Source: Halioglobus sp.
GTDB taxonomy: Bacteria; Pseudomonadota; Gammaproteobacteria; Pseudomonadales; Halieaceae
Length of the DNA: 64,000 bases
Direction: 5' to 3'
Assembly (NCBI GenBank): GCA_002699145.1
Contig: PABK01000035.1
Coordinates: forward strand, 278,704-342,703
Shown here: positions 28,344 to 37,071 of the stretch, in pieces
How the letters are laid out: every line of letters begins with the position of its first letter
Position numbering within the stretch: the stretch's first letter is position 1
Notes under the pieces: model-generated
Told to the model about the DNA's origin: nothing
The model's database searches: none
Seen by the model: only the letters and a program-made list of their open reading frames with translations
Made by a program: the position numbers and the translations under genes

Positions 28344-29096
28344 ATGGCAGGCAGAGACGATGACAATGCCGGGGAGTCCTTTTTCGACTCCCTGTTCAAG
28401 CTGACCGGGCAGGTTGCCGAGGGCACTTTCGACCTGGCGCGCAACACGGCAACCATGACCGCCATGTTCGGCGAGAACTGGTTGCGCAGCGCGTTGCTGA
28501 ACAAACTCGAACCCGAACGACTGGAAGCCATGGCCGAGGCCGGCCGCTTCCTGCGCGACGCGCGTGAAACGGCTGGCATGTCCATCAAGGAACTGTCCGA
28601 GATGCTCGGCCTGGCCGATCGCAGCGTACTCGAGGAAATCGAGAGCGGGCAGACGCTGATGCCGCTGGAACTGATGTTGCGCAGCGCGGCCCTGCTGGCG
28701 CGCCACGATCCGATACCCTTCCTGATCAAGTTCATGCGCACCTATAACCCGGCGCTGGAGAAGACGCTGGAGCAGTGGGGTGTGATGGCGCTGCCGCGGC
28801 AGTTCGAGCGCGAGCGCCGCTTTGTCAATATCGTGCGCCAGCACGACAAGTTGCGCACGCTCAGCGACGACGAGTACGAGCGCTTCATCCAGTACATGGA
28901 CAGTTCCTGCAACCTGGTGCTGGATGTGATGTTGCGCGAGAAGGAAGCCAACGCGGGCGGCAGCAGCGCGGGGGACAAGACGCCGGTGAAGAAAGCCGCG
29001 AGCAGGAAAAGCCCCGCGAAAAAGAAAGCGGCGACGAAAAAGGCGCCGGCGAAAAAGTCCGCGGCCGCCCGCAGCAAACCGCGCAAGACCTCCTGA
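28344..29096 (+). CDS. HTH (XRE-like) regulator with histone-H1-like basic tail
   Basis: The 250-residue protein starts at ATG 28344; a longer in-frame ORF to 28170 has no homologous look. Residues 68-115 form an XRE-type helix-turn-helix (FLRDARETAGMSIKELSEMLGL, then VLEEIESGQTLMP). Residues 115-205 are helical. Residues about 216-250 are a Lys/Ala/Pro/Ser-rich tail (KKAASRKSPAKKKAATKK and on) like histone H1 or AlgP. The tail would add non-specific DNA binding. The C-terminal region is unlike typical XRE repressors, and the target is unknown. It lies 73 bp upstream of rlmKL on the same strand. Confidence 0.85.
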   Translation: MAGRDDDNAGESFFDSLFKLTGQVAEGTFDLARNTATMTAMFGENWLRSALLNKLEPERLEAMAEAGRFLRDARETAGMSIKELSEMLGLADRSVLEEIESGQTLMPLELMLRSAALLARHDPIPFLIKFMRTYNPALEKTLEQWGVMALPRQFERERRFVNIVRQHDKLRTLSDDEYERFIQYMDSSCNLVLDVMLREKEANAGGSSAGDKTPVKKAASRKSPAKKKAATKKAPAKKSAAARSKPRKTS

Positions 29097-29169
29097 GGTC
29101 GCCGCAGAGACACAAGGTCCCCATGATCGCACACAGTTTTGCCGGGCGTGTTGACGCCCGCCGCCCGGC

Positions 29170-31383
29170 GTGAACAGCGCCGCGCCGTCCTGGTTCGCGA
29201 CCTGCCCGAAAGGCGTCGAGTCGCTGCTGGCGGCGGAACTGGCAGCCCTCGGCGCCGGGTCCACACGCGAGAGCGTCGCCGGCGTGAGCTTCAGCGGGGC
29301 GCCGGTGGTGGCGTTTCGCGCCTGCCTGTGGTCGCGCCTGGCCAACCGCGTGCTCTGGCCCCTGGCGACGGTGGACGCGAGTGATGCGGACAGCCTGTAC
29401 CGCGCGCTGCGCGAGATGCCCTGGGCTGACTGGTTTGCGCCCGGCCGCAGCATCGCGGTGGATTTCAGCGGCACCAACCGGGCTATTCGCAATACCCAGT
29501 TCGGCGCGCAGCGCGTCAAGGACGCCATCGTGGACTGGTTCCGCGCCCACGGCGGGGTGCGGCCGGCGGTGGACCGCCGCGCGGCGGAGGTGCGCATCAA
29601 CCTGCGCCTGGTCAGGCAGCGCGCCAGCGTGTCGCTGGACCTGGCGGGTCACAGCCTGCACCAGCGCGGCTATCGCCGCCGCACCGGCGCGGCGCCGCTC
29701 AAGGAAAATCTCGCCGCCGCCATCCTGTTGCGCGCCGACTGGCCCGGCATGGCGGCCCGCGGCGGCGCCCTTATCGACCCCATGTGCGGCTCGGGGACGC
29801 TGCTCATCGAAGGCGCGATGATGGCCGCCGATATCGCGCCGGGCCTGGCCAGGGGGCGCTTTGCGTTCGAGCACCTGTCGCTCTGCGACGCCGCCCAGTG
29901 GCAGGCGCTGCTGGTGGACGCGCGGGGGAGGGCGGAGCGGGGCCTGGCGGCCAGCCTGCCGGAGATCCGCGGTTACGACAGCGACGCGAAAGTGATTCAC
30001 CGCGCGATGGAGAACATCGAGCGCGCGGGCCTGAAAAAAGTCGTGCGCGTGAGCCGCAAGCCCCTGGCTGAACTGAGCCGGCCCACTCACCGTCCCATCG
30101 ACACGGGGCTGCTGGTCACCAACCCGCCCTACGGTGAGCGCATGGGCGAGCGCGAGCAACTGCACGGGCTGTACCGTGAACTGGGCGAGAAAATGTCCGG
30201 CGAGTTTCCCGGCTGGCGGGCGGCGGTCTTCACCTCGGACATCGAACTGGGCAGGGCGACGGGCCTGCGCAGCCATAAACGCTACGCTCTGTTCAACGGC
30301 GCCATCGCCAGTCACCTGCTGCTGTTCGACCTGCGCAACAACACGCTGCGCGAGCCCGCGCCGCAGCCGGCGACCGACGGGGACGCTGCGGTCGGCGCGG
30401 ACGAGGCGCTCAGCGAGGGCGCCGCGATGTTCGCCAATCGCCTGCGCAAGAATCGCCGGCGCCTGTCCTCCTGGCTGAAAAAAGCGGGTATCGAGTGCTA
30501 CCGCCTGTACGACGCGGACATGCCCGAGTACGCGGTCGCGGTGGATATCTACGCCGATCAGGCCCACGTGGCCGAGTACAGGGCGCCGGCGTCGGTGTCC
30601 GCAGACGCCGCGGCCCGGCGCCTGCAGGAAGTGCGCGCGGCGCTGCCCGCGGCACTGGACATCGACGAGCGGCACATCGCCTGGAAGGTGCGCAGCCGTC
30701 AGCGCGGCGCACAGCAGTACACGCGGCAGGACCAGCGCGGGGAAACCCTGGTGGTGCGCGAGGGAGCGGCGCGCCTGCGCGTCAACCTGCACGACTACCT
30801 CGATACCGGACTGTTCCTGGACCACCGTCCGCTGCGCCTGCGCATTGCACGCGAGGCGCGCGGCGCGGATTTTCTCAACCTGTTCGCCTACACCGGCAGT
30901 GCCACCGTACACGCCGCCCTGGGTGGCGCCCGCTCGACCACCAGCGTGGATGTCTCCAACACCTATACCAACTGGCTGGCGGACAACCTGGCGCTGAACG
31001 ACCTGTCACAGGAGGCGCACCGTGTGGTGCGCGCGGACTGCCTGGCCTGGCTGCAGCGGGCGCGGGACAGCTATGACCTGGTGCTGCTGGATCCGCCGTC
31101 GTTCTCCAATTCCAAGTCGCGACAGGATGACTTCGACGTGCAACGCGATCACCCGGCCCTGGTGCGCGCCGCCATGGCGCGGCTGCGGCCGGGCGGGGTG
31201 CTGTATTTTTCCAACAACCGTCGCGGTTTTCGCCTGGACCCGCAACTGGCGCAGGAATTCCACTGCCAGGACATCAGTGCGCAGACCATCGACCGCGATT
31301 TCGAACGCAATCGCAAGGTGCACCAGTGTTGGTGCATCCGCCACGCCGCGCCGCAGGCGGGCGAAAAAGCCCCTGAAATATGA
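29170..31383 (+). CDS. rlmKL: Bifunctional 23S rRNA methyltransferase RlmKL (m2G2445 and m7G2069)
   Basis: The 737-residue protein starts at GTG 29170 and matches the fused RlmL-RlmK architecture of gammaproteobacteria (E. coli YcbY, about 700). An N-terminal THUMP-containing region (residues 1-165) and a first Rossmann methyltransferase with LIDPMCGSGTLLIEGA and NPPYGERMG (N318) make m2G2445. The second methyltransferase, with DFLNLFAYTGSATVHAA and LLDPPSFSNSKS (D641), makes m7G2069. It acts on unfolded 23S rRNA or precursors in the cytoplasm. No rmf gene follows, unlike in some relatives. Confidence 0.95.
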   Translation: MNSAAPSWFATCPKGVESLLAAELAALGAGSTRESVAGVSFSGAPVVAFRACLWSRLANRVLWPLATVDASDADSLYRALREMPWADWFAPGRSIAVDFSGTNRAIRNTQFGAQRVKDAIVDWFRAHGGVRPAVDRRAAEVRINLRLVRQRASVSLDLAGHSLHQRGYRRRTGAAPLKENLAAAILLRADWPGMAARGGALIDPMCGSGTLLIEGAMMAADIAPGLARGRFAFEHLSLCDAAQWQALLVDARGRAERGLAASLPEIRGYDSDAKVIHRAMENIERAGLKKVVRVSRKPLAELSRPTHRPIDTGLLVTNPPYGERMGEREQLHGLYRELGEKMSGEFPGWRAAVFTSDIELGRATGLRSHKRYALFNGAIASHLLLFDLRNNTLREPAPQPATDGDAAVGADEALSEGAAMFANRLRKNRRRLSSWLKKAGIECYRLYDADMPEYAVAVDIYADQAHVAEYRAPASVSADAAARRLQEVRAALPAALDIDERHIAWKVRSRQRGAQQYTRQDQRGETLVVREGAARLRVNLHDYLDTGLFLDHRPLRLRIAREARGADFLNLFAYTGSATVHAALGGARSTTSVDVSNTYTNWLADNLALNDLSQEAHRVVRADCLAWLQRARDSYDLVLLDPPSFSNSKSRQDDFDVQRDHPALVRAAMARLRPGGVLYFSNNRRGFRLDPQLAQEFHCQDISAQTIDRDFERNRKVHQCWCIRHAAPQAGEKAPEI

Positions 31384-31717
31384 CGCCGATGTGACGGCAC
31401 CCGTTCCTGACAATTGGGAAACTAGCGATGAAACAAGGCGTTGGGCGTTAGTGCCTGCCAACTCCGACGCGGAAACTCTATCCACATAGCGCGCTGCACC
31501 CCTTTATTTACAGACTTTTATGCATGGGGGGTGTGTAAAACACTGGAAAAAAACTCTAAGTCATTGATTTAGGCTTACAAACACAGGTAGCGCATACCCG
31601 CGGCAGGTCGCCTGTTGCGGCGTGGAGGTGGGGATATCCCGACCCTGGCGACGCGCTATCCCCATAGTTATCCACAGGCCGGGCTGTGCATACCACTGTG
31701 TATACGACTGTGTATAA
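31384..31717. other. Convergent intergenic region with DnaA-box-like cluster and A+T-rich block
   Basis: No gene is visible in these 334 bp between two convergent genes. Seven 9-mers fit TTATNCACA with at most one mismatch. Plus-strand sites lie at 31478-31486, 31504-31512 and 31668-31676 (perfect). Minus-strand sites lie at 31532-31540, 31685-31693, 31697-31705 and 31709-31717 (perfect). A relatively A+T-rich block occupies about 31500-31590. A 10-bp stem with two G-U pairs and a three-base loop lies at 31598-31620, without a T-run. Confidence 0.55.
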
Positions 31718-31718
31718 C
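31683..31718. repeat. Three tandem 12-bp repeats carrying DnaA-box-like 9-mers
   Basis: Three 12-mers (31683-31694, 31695-31706, 31707-31718) share the core CTGTGYATA. Each contains a minus-strand DnaA-box-like 9-mer, so the boxes are spaced at exactly 12 bp. The last repeat touches the stop codon of the CurA-like gene. Confidence 0.7.
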
Positions 31719-32743
31719 TACGCCGGATCGGCGAGTTTCAGCAGTTGTTTACCGGTATTGGCGCCGCTGAACAGGCGTTGCAGGGTGGCCGGAATGTTGT
31801 CGAACCCCTCCTGTACATCCTCGCGCCAGGCGATCTCACCGTCCATGACCCAGCCGGTGAGGGCGTCGATGGCCTCGGCCGAGCGCTGCAGGTAGTCGAG
31901 CACGATAAAGCCCTGCATGCGCAGTCGCCGGGTGGTCAGCAGCATGAGGTTGCGCGGCCCGGGCCGCGGCTGCTCGTCGTTGTAGCCGGAGATGGCGCCA
32001 CACAGGGCGATGCGGCCGAAATCGTTCATGTGGTTCAGGGCGGCTTCCAGCGTGTCGCCACCGACGTTGTCAAAAAACACGTCCACGCCCTGCGGACACA
32101 CCAGCGCGAGGCGCCGGTTCAGGTCCTCGCTCTTGTAGTCGATGACCTGGTGCAGTTTGCAGGCGTCGCGCAGCCAGTTGCACTTCTCCTCGCCGCCGGC
32201 GATGCCCACCACCTGGCAGCCCTTGATACGCGCGATCTGTGCCGCCACCGAGCCGGTGGCGCCGGCGGCTCCGGATACCAGCACCGTCTCTCCCGGTTGT
32301 GGCTGGCCCACGTCGAGCAGGCCGAAATAGGCGGTCAGGCTGGTGCTGCCGAATACGCTCAGCGCGAGGTTCGGCGGTGTGCCCTCGGGCAGGGCCGCGG
32401 GGGGGACCAGTCCGGCCGGGTCGCCGATACTGTACTCCTGCCAGCCGGTGAGGCCCTGGGTCAGCGTGCCGACCGGCAGCGCCGGATTCTCCGAGCGCAC
32501 CACCTGGGAGACGCCGCTGGCGCGCATGGGTTCGCCGATGGCCACCGGTGGCAGGTAGCTGGGCACGTCCATCAGCCAGCCGCGCATGGCCGGATCGAAA
32601 CTCAGCACCAGGGTTTTCTGCAGCACCTGTCCCGCCGCCAGGTCGGGTTCGGGCAGCGCCGACTCCACCTGTTCGAAATGTTCCGGCCCCACCATGCCCA
32701 CCGGGCGCTCCCGCAGCAGCCACTGCCGGTTGATCGTATCCAT
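31718..32743 (-). CDS. NADP-dependent oxidoreductase (CurA / prostaglandin-reductase-type MDR)
   Basis: The 341-residue protein starts at ATG 32743 (MDTINRQWLLRERP). The medium-chain reductase fold lacks zinc ligands. The NADP-binding motif is VLVSGAAGATGSVAAQIARIKG, and VFFDNVGGDTLEAAL and CGAISGYN are typical of leukotriene B4 dehydrogenase/CurA double-bond reductases. It would reduce enones or alkenals with NADPH. It is divergent from a flavodoxin-like gene. Confidence 0.92.
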   Translation of the reverse strand: MDTINRQWLLRERPVGMVGPEHFEQVESALPEPDLAAGQVLQKTLVLSFDPAMRGWLMDVPSYLPPVAIGEPMRASGVSQVVRSENPALPVGTLTQGLTGWQEYSIGDPAGLVPPAALPEGTPPNLALSVFGSTSLTAYFGLLDVGQPQPGETVLVSGAAGATGSVAAQIARIKGCQVVGIAGGEEKCNWLRDACKLHQVIDYKSEDLNRRLALVCPQGVDVFFDNVGGDTLEAALNHMNDFGRIALCGAISGYNDEQPRPGPRNLMLLTTRRLRMQGFIVLDYLQRSAEAIDALTGWVMDGEIAWREDVQEGFDNIPATLQRLFSGANTGKQLLKLADPA

Positions 32744-32886
32744 TGTCGTATCCCGTCGCGTTGTCAGCGCCGCGCCATCGCGGCGGCCCGCTATTACAGC
32801 ACCCGCGCCGCGCCGTGCCAAGCGCCCCATGACAGCGCGCCGCGCCTGTGTTCCAATCGGCCTGCGCAAGGAGTACGGCAGTAGCG

Positions 32887-33342
32887 ATGAAGTCCCTGTT
32901 GATCGTTTATCACAGCCAGAGCGGCACCTGCGCGCGGCTGGCCATGGCGGCCCGGGAGGGCGCCGTGGCGGAGGAGGGTGTGCAGGTGCAGGTGCTGCGC
33001 GCCTGGGACGCCGGTACCCGCGATCTTGTCGCCGCCGACGGCGTGGTGCTGGTGGCGGCGGAGAATTCCGGCGCCCTGTGTGGCGCCATGAAGGATTTTC
33101 TCGACCGTACTTTCTACCCGGCGATCGAGCACGGCGTGGTCATCCCCTACGCGCTGCTGGTCAGCGCAGGCAACGACGGGCGCAATGCGGTCCGCCAGGC
33201 GCAGCGCATCCTGTCCGGTTACCCGCTGGTGGCGGCGGCCGAGCCGCTGATCCTGCGCGGGGAGTTCAGCCAGGACCACGGCGCCGCCGCGCGTGAACTG
33301 GGCCAGGCCCTTGCCGCCGGGCTGGCGATGGGTATTTTCTAG
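32887..33342 (+). CDS. Flavodoxin-like protein / NAD(P)H oxidoreductase
   Basis: The 151-residue protein starts at ATG 32887. The N-terminal LLIVYHSQSGTCARLA is the FMN phosphate-binding loop of the flavodoxin fold. VVLVAAENSGALCGAMKDFLDRTFYP supplies the second flavin loop. It is similar in size to WrbA/NADPH-FMN-reductase-like proteins. It may act as a small flavin reductase or electron carrier. The thioesterase gene follows after 16 bp, suggesting cotranscription. Confidence 0.85.
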   Translation: MKSLLIVYHSQSGTCARLAMAAREGAVAEEGVQVQVLRAWDAGTRDLVAADGVVLVAAENSGALCGAMKDFLDRTFYPAIEHGVVIPYALLVSAGNDGRNAVRQAQRILSGYPLVAAAEPLILRGEFSQDHGAAARELGQALAAGLAMGIF

Positions 33343-33358
33343 CAAGGAGCAGCAATGA

Positions 33359-33838
33359 ATGCGTGAACAGGAAAGTGCGGTTGTCCCCGAGGGCTTCGAG
33401 ATTGTGCCCGAGGGGTTTGGCTTTATCGACGTATTACAGCCGTTGTACCGCAGGGTCGAGGGAGACAGTGTCAGCTTCGGCCTGGTGGTGCAGGAGCAAC
33501 ACTGCAACTCCATGGGCATCTGTCACGGTGCGGTGTTGATGACCCTGGCGGACGTCGTGGCCGCCTCCGGCGTCAACCACGCCTGCGGGGTACTCGCGGG
33601 CAATCCCACGCTGAACATCGCCGTCGATTTCATCTCCGCCGCCCAGCGCGGACAGTGGATCCAGGGCGATGCCGAGCAGGTCAGCCTGAAGCGGCGCTTC
33701 GGCTTCGCCAGCGGGACTGTCTACGACGGCGCGCGGGGGATCGTCGCGCGCTTCAACGGCACCATCTACCTGCCGGGGCACGACGGCGTGGACAAGTCCG
33801 GCCGTCGCGACAGTCCCCTGGGCAGCCCGCCGGGATAG
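33359..33838 (+). CDS. PaaI-family hotdog thioesterase
   Basis: The 159-residue protein starts at ATG 33359, nine bases after AGGAG; a nearby ATG at 33355 is out of frame. The hotdog-fold pattern N-S-M-G-I-C-H-G-A-V-L-M-T-L-A-D matches the PaaI/YdiI active-site helix. NPTLNIAVDFISAA supplies the following strand. It would hydrolyse acyl- or aryl-CoA thioesters. The last 20 residues are polar and extend beyond the fold. Confidence 0.88.
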   Translation: MREQESAVVPEGFEIVPEGFGFIDVLQPLYRRVEGDSVSFGLVVQEQHCNSMGICHGAVLMTLADVVAASGVNHACGVLAGNPTLNIAVDFISAAQRGQWIQGDAEQVSLKRRFGFASGTVYDGARGIVARFNGTIYLPGHDGVDKSGRRDSPLGSPPG

Positions 33839-33845
33839 GCGCCGT

Positions 33846-34724
33846 TCAGGTCGCCGCGGCGAGGGCGTCCAGGGTGTCCATGAAGGCCCGCGCCGCGCGC
33901 GACAGGCTGCGGCCCTCGTGGTGCACCACCCCCAGGCTGCGCGCCGGCGCCGCGTCCTCCACCGCCAGCGGCACCAGCGAATCGTCCGCCATGCTGCGCG
34001 GCAACACCGTCCAGCCCAGGCCCACCGCGGCCATCATACGGATCGTCTCCAGGTAGTTGGTGGCGATCGCCACCTGCAGCGGCAATCCCTCGCGGTCGAA
34101 CAGGCCCTTGACGATGCGCCCCGTGTACGTGCCCAGCCCCGGCAGCACCGCGGGAAAGGCGCTGAGGGTGGCGATGTCCAGCGCCTCGCTCGCGGCCAGC
34201 TCGTGACCGGGCTGGGCCATGAAGTCCAGCGGGTCCGCCCACACCTGGCGCGCGATGATGTTCGGCTGGGGATCGGGCGCCAGGGTGATGACCGCCAGTT
34301 CCACCTCCCCGCGCAGGGTGAGGTCGTAGGCCTGCTCGGAGTCCATGAAATCGATGTCGATCTGTACGCCGGGGTAGTGCTGGCTGAAGTGGCTGAGCAC
34401 CGGCGGCAGGCGGTGCAGGCCGACGTGGTGGCTGGTCGCCAGGCGCAGTCGGCCGGCGACCTCGCCGGCCAGGTCCAGCACGGATTGTTGCGCCGCGCCC
34501 AGCGCCTGCTCCACCGCCCGTGCATGGGGCAGCAGCGCCTGGCCCGCCTCGGTGAGGCTGACGTGGCGCCCGATGCGGTCGAACAGCACGGCGCCCAGCT
34601 GCTCCTCCAGTTGCGCCACGCGCTTGCTGACCGCCGGCTGGGTCAGGTGCAGGCGCTGGGCGGCGAGGGAGAAAGAGCCGGTTTGCGCCACCAGGACGAA
34701 GGCGCGCAGGTTCTGTGTTTCCAT
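33846..34724 (-). CDS. LysR-family transcriptional regulator divergent from leuC
   Basis: The protein has 292 residues. The N-terminal winged HTH (residues 3-62: LRAFVLVAQTGSFSLAAQRLHLTQPAVSKRVAQLEEQLG) is textbook LysR, followed by a linker helix and a periplasmic-binding-like effector domain from about residue 92. It is transcribed divergently from leuCD across a 193-bp gap, the arrangement seen in pseudomonads. It is therefore likely to control leucine synthesis or itself. A palindrome just upstream of its ATG is a candidate operator. Confidence 0.93.
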   Translation of the reverse strand: METQNLRAFVLVAQTGSFSLAAQRLHLTQPAVSKRVAQLEEQLGAVLFDRIGRHVSLTEAGQALLPHARAVEQALGAAQQSVLDLAGEVAGRLRLATSHHVGLHRLPPVLSHFSQHYPGVQIDIDFMDSEQAYDLTLRGEVELAVITLAPDPQPNIIARQVWADPLDFMAQPGHELAASEALDIATLSAFPAVLPGLGTYTGRIVKGLFDREGLPLQVAIATNYLETIRMMAAVGLGWTVLPRSMADDSLVPLAVEDAAPARSLGVVHHEGRSLSRAARAFMDTLDALAAAT

Positions 34725-34730
34725 TGCAGT

Positions 34731-34745
34731 ATTCCAAATAGGAAT
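34731..34745. promoter_or_regulatory. Candidate LysR operator (perfect palindrome with T-N11-A)
   Basis: ATTCC-N5-GGAAT (34731-34745) is a perfect inverted repeat and contains a T-N11-A box (34732/34744). It lies seven bases upstream of the LysR start codon, in the divergent gap with leuC. Confidence 0.5.
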
Positions 34746-34767
34746 TCGATAGATGAAAATAATAAAT

Positions 34768-34796
34768 TTGCGTTATCCAATCTGCAAGCCCATAAT
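34768..34796 (+). promoter_or_regulatory. Candidate leuC promoter
   Basis: TTGCGT (34768-34773) and CATAAT (34791-34796; 5/6 to consensus) are separated by 17 bp, about 120 bp upstream of leuC and close to the candidate LysR operator. Confidence 0.45.
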
Positions 34797-34917
34797 TCGC
34801 GCCTGATCGGGGCCGGGTGAGGCGGCCCCAGGCGACGATTTCCCGGCCTGACAGACGCCGGGCGTATCGATTCCCGGGCGCAACGGTTTCCCGGCAAAAC
34901 TACCAAGAGGTGCTCCG

Positions 34918-36351
34918 ATGAGCGGACAGACACTGTATGACAAGCTGTGGCAGAACCACCTGGTGGAACAGCGCGACGACGGCAGCGCGTTGATCTACAT
35001 CGACCGCCAGTTGATTCACGAGGTCACCTCGCCCCAGGCGTTCGAGGGCCTGCGCCTGGCCGGGCGCAAGCCGTGGCGCGTCGACGCCAACCTGGCGGTG
35101 CCCGATCACAACGTGCCGACGCTGCGCGACGAGCGCGTCGGCGGCATCGCCGGCATCGTCGATCCGGTCTCGCGCCTGCAGGTGCAGACCCTGGACGACA
35201 ACTGCCGCGATTTCGACATCATGGAATTCGAGATCAACGACCAGCGCCAGGGTATCGTGCACGTGGTGGGGCCGGAGCAGGGCGCCACACTGCCGGGCAT
35301 GACCATCGTCTGTGGCGATTCGCACACCTCCACCCACGGTGCGCTCGGCGCCCTGGCGCACGGCATCGGCACCTCCGAGGTGGAGCACGTCATGGCCACC
35401 CAGTGCCTGGTGCAGCAGAAAATGAAGAACATGCTGGTGCGCGTCGACGGCAGCCTGCTGTCCGGCGTCACCGCCAAGGACGTGGTGCTGGCCATCATCG
35501 GCAAGATCGGCACCGCCGGCGGCACCGGCTACGCTATCGAGTTCGGCGGCGAGGTGATTCGCGCGCTGAGCATGGAGGGTCGCATGACGGTGTGCAACAT
35601 GGCCATCGAGGCCGGTGCCCGCGCCGGGATGATCGCCTGCGATGACAAGACGATCGACTACGTGCGCGGCCGCACCTACGCGCCCAAGGGCGAGATGTGG
35701 GAGCGCGCCGTCGAAGCCTGGCGCGACCTGCACAGCGACGACGACGCGCAGTTCGACCGCGTGGTGGAACTGCGCGGCGAGGATATCCGCCCGCAGGTGA
35801 CCTGGGGCACCTCGCCGGAAATGGTGCTGCCGGTGGACGGGGTCATCCCCGATCCGGCGGCGGCGGAAAGCGCCGCGCGGCGCGAGGCGATCGAGCGCGC
35901 GCTGCAGTACATGGGGCTGGAGCCGGGCATGCCGATCACCGGCATCAAACTGGACAAGGTATTCATCGGTTCCTGCACCAATTCACGCATCGAGGACCTG
36001 CGCGCCGCCGCGGCGGTGGTCAGGGGGCGGCGCGTCGCGGACAGCATCAAGCTGGCCATGGTCGTGCCCGGTTCGGGTGAGGTGAAGGAGCAGGCCGAGG
36101 CCGAGGGCCTGGACAAGGTGTTCACCGCGGCGGGACTGGAGTGGCGCGAACCCGGCTGTTCCATGTGCCTGGCGATGAATTCGGACAAGCTCGGCAGCGG
36201 CGAACACTGCGCGTCTACCTCCAACCGCAACTTCGAGGGGCGCCAGGGCTTCGGCGGGCGCACCCACCTGGTGAGCCCGGCGATGGCCGCCGCGGCAGCG
36301 GTGACGGGTCACTTCGTCGATGTACGCGACTGGCAGGAGGCAGGACAATGA
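34918..36351 (+). CDS. leuC: 3-isopropylmalate dehydratase large subunit
   Basis: The 477-residue protein starts at ATG 34918, preceded by AAGAGG. It is an aconitase-superfamily protein with [38 protein letters not shown] and GCSMCLAMN, which supply the three 4Fe-4S cysteine ligands. With LeuD it isomerises 2- to 3-isopropylmalate in leucine synthesis. Its TGA overlaps the leuD ATG (ATGA), implying translational coupling. Confidence 0.97.
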   Translation: MSGQTLYDKLWQNHLVEQRDDGSALIYIDRQLIHEVTSPQAFEGLRLAGRKPWRVDANLAVPDHNVPTLRDERVGGIAGIVDPVSRLQVQTLDDNCRDFDIMEFEINDQRQGIVHVVGPEQGATLPGMTIVCGDSHTSTHGALGALAHGIGTSEVEHVMATQCLVQQKMKNMLVRVDGSLLSGVTAKDVVLAIIGKIGTAGGTGYAIEFGGEVIRALSMEGRMTVCNMAIEAGARAGMIACDDKTIDYVRGRTYAPKGEMWERAVEAWRDLHSDDDAQFDRVVELRGEDIRPQVTWGTSPEMVLPVDGVIPDPAAAESAARREAIERALQYMGLEPGMPITGIKLDKVFIGSCTNSRIEDLRAAAAVVRGRRVADSIKLAMVVPGSGEVKEQAEAEGLDKVFTAAGLEWREPGCSMCLAMNSDKLGSGEHCASTSNRNFEGRQGFGGRTHLVSPAMAAAAAVTGHFVDVRDWQEAGQ

Positions 36352-36995
36352 GAAGCTTTACCGTACTGCAGGGTCTCGCAGCGCCGATGGACCGCGCCAA
36401 CGTCGACACGGACCTGATCATCCCGAAACAGTTCCTGAAGTCCATCAAGCGCTCCGGCTTCGGACCGAACCTGTTCGACGAGTTGCGCTACCTGGACCAG
36501 GGTGAGCCCGGGCAGGATTGCAGCGGGCGGCCCGTGAACGAGGACTTCGCGCTCAACCAGCCGCGCTACCAGGGAGCGTCCGTGCTGCTGGCGCGCGAGA
36601 ACTTCGGTTGCGGTTCCAGTCGCGAACACGCGCCCTGGGCGCTGGAAGACTACGGCTTTCGCTGTCTCATCGCGCCCAGCTTTGCGGATATCTTCTACAA
36701 CAACTGCTTCAAGAACGGCATCCTGCCGATTGAACTGGACGCGGCAATCGTCGACCGGCTGTTCCAGCAGATGTACGCCAACGAGGGCTACACGCTGACT
36801 GTCGACCTGGAGCGCCAGGTGGTGGTGACGCCGGAGGGCGAGGAGATCCCCTTCGAGGTCGACGCCTTCCGCAAGCACTGCCTGATCAACGGGCTGGACG
36901 ATATCGGCCTCACCCTGGAAAGCGCCGACGCAATTCGCGCCTTCGAGTCGCGCTGGCAGGAGCAGTCGCCCTGGTTGTTCGGCACACTTAAGTAG
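36348..36995 (+). CDS. leuD: 3-isopropylmalate dehydratase small subunit
   Basis: The protein has 215 residues. ATG 36348 overlaps the leuC stop by four bases. The aconitase swivel domain is evident from [14 protein letters not shown] near the N-terminus, [20 protein letters not shown] and [17 protein letters not shown]. It completes the LeuCD heterodimer. The usual next gene, leuB, is not present; asd follows after 76 bp. Confidence 0.97.
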   Translation: MRSFTVLQGLAAPMDRANVDTDLIIPKQFLKSIKRSGFGPNLFDELRYLDQGEPGQDCSGRPVNEDFALNQPRYQGASVLLARENFGCGSSREHAPWALEDYGFRCLIAPSFADIFYNNCFKNGILPIELDAAIVDRLFQQMYANEGYTLTVDLERQVVVTPEGEEIPFEVDAFRKHCLINGLDDIGLTLESADAIRAFESRWQEQSPWLFGTLK

Positions 36996-37030
36996 CCGCG
37001 ACAAAAGACGCGACGACAACAGGTTTTCAC

Positions 37031-37047
37031 GGGTCGCCTGGCGACCC
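37031..37047 (+). promoter_or_regulatory. Hairpin in the leuD-asd gap
   Basis: GGGTCGC (37031-37037) and GCGACCC (37041-37047) form a 7-bp stem with a three-base loop, ending 24 bases before the asd ATG. No T-run follows, so an mRNA-processing or translation-modulating structure is as likely as a terminator. Confidence 0.3.
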
Positions 37048-37071
37048 AGCGAACAGGACAAGGACACAGCC

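Noticed and set aside
31384..31717. Main chromosomal origin (oriC)
   Set aside because: The DnaA-box cluster is suggestive, but dnaA, dnaN, mnmG, rpmH and parAB are all absent and the flanking genes are not origin neighbours. It is reported as a DnaA-binding candidate instead.
31384..31717. A small rmf gene after rlmKL
   Set aside because: I looked for the Arg/Lys-rich RMF pattern in all frames of the gap; only very short frames exist.
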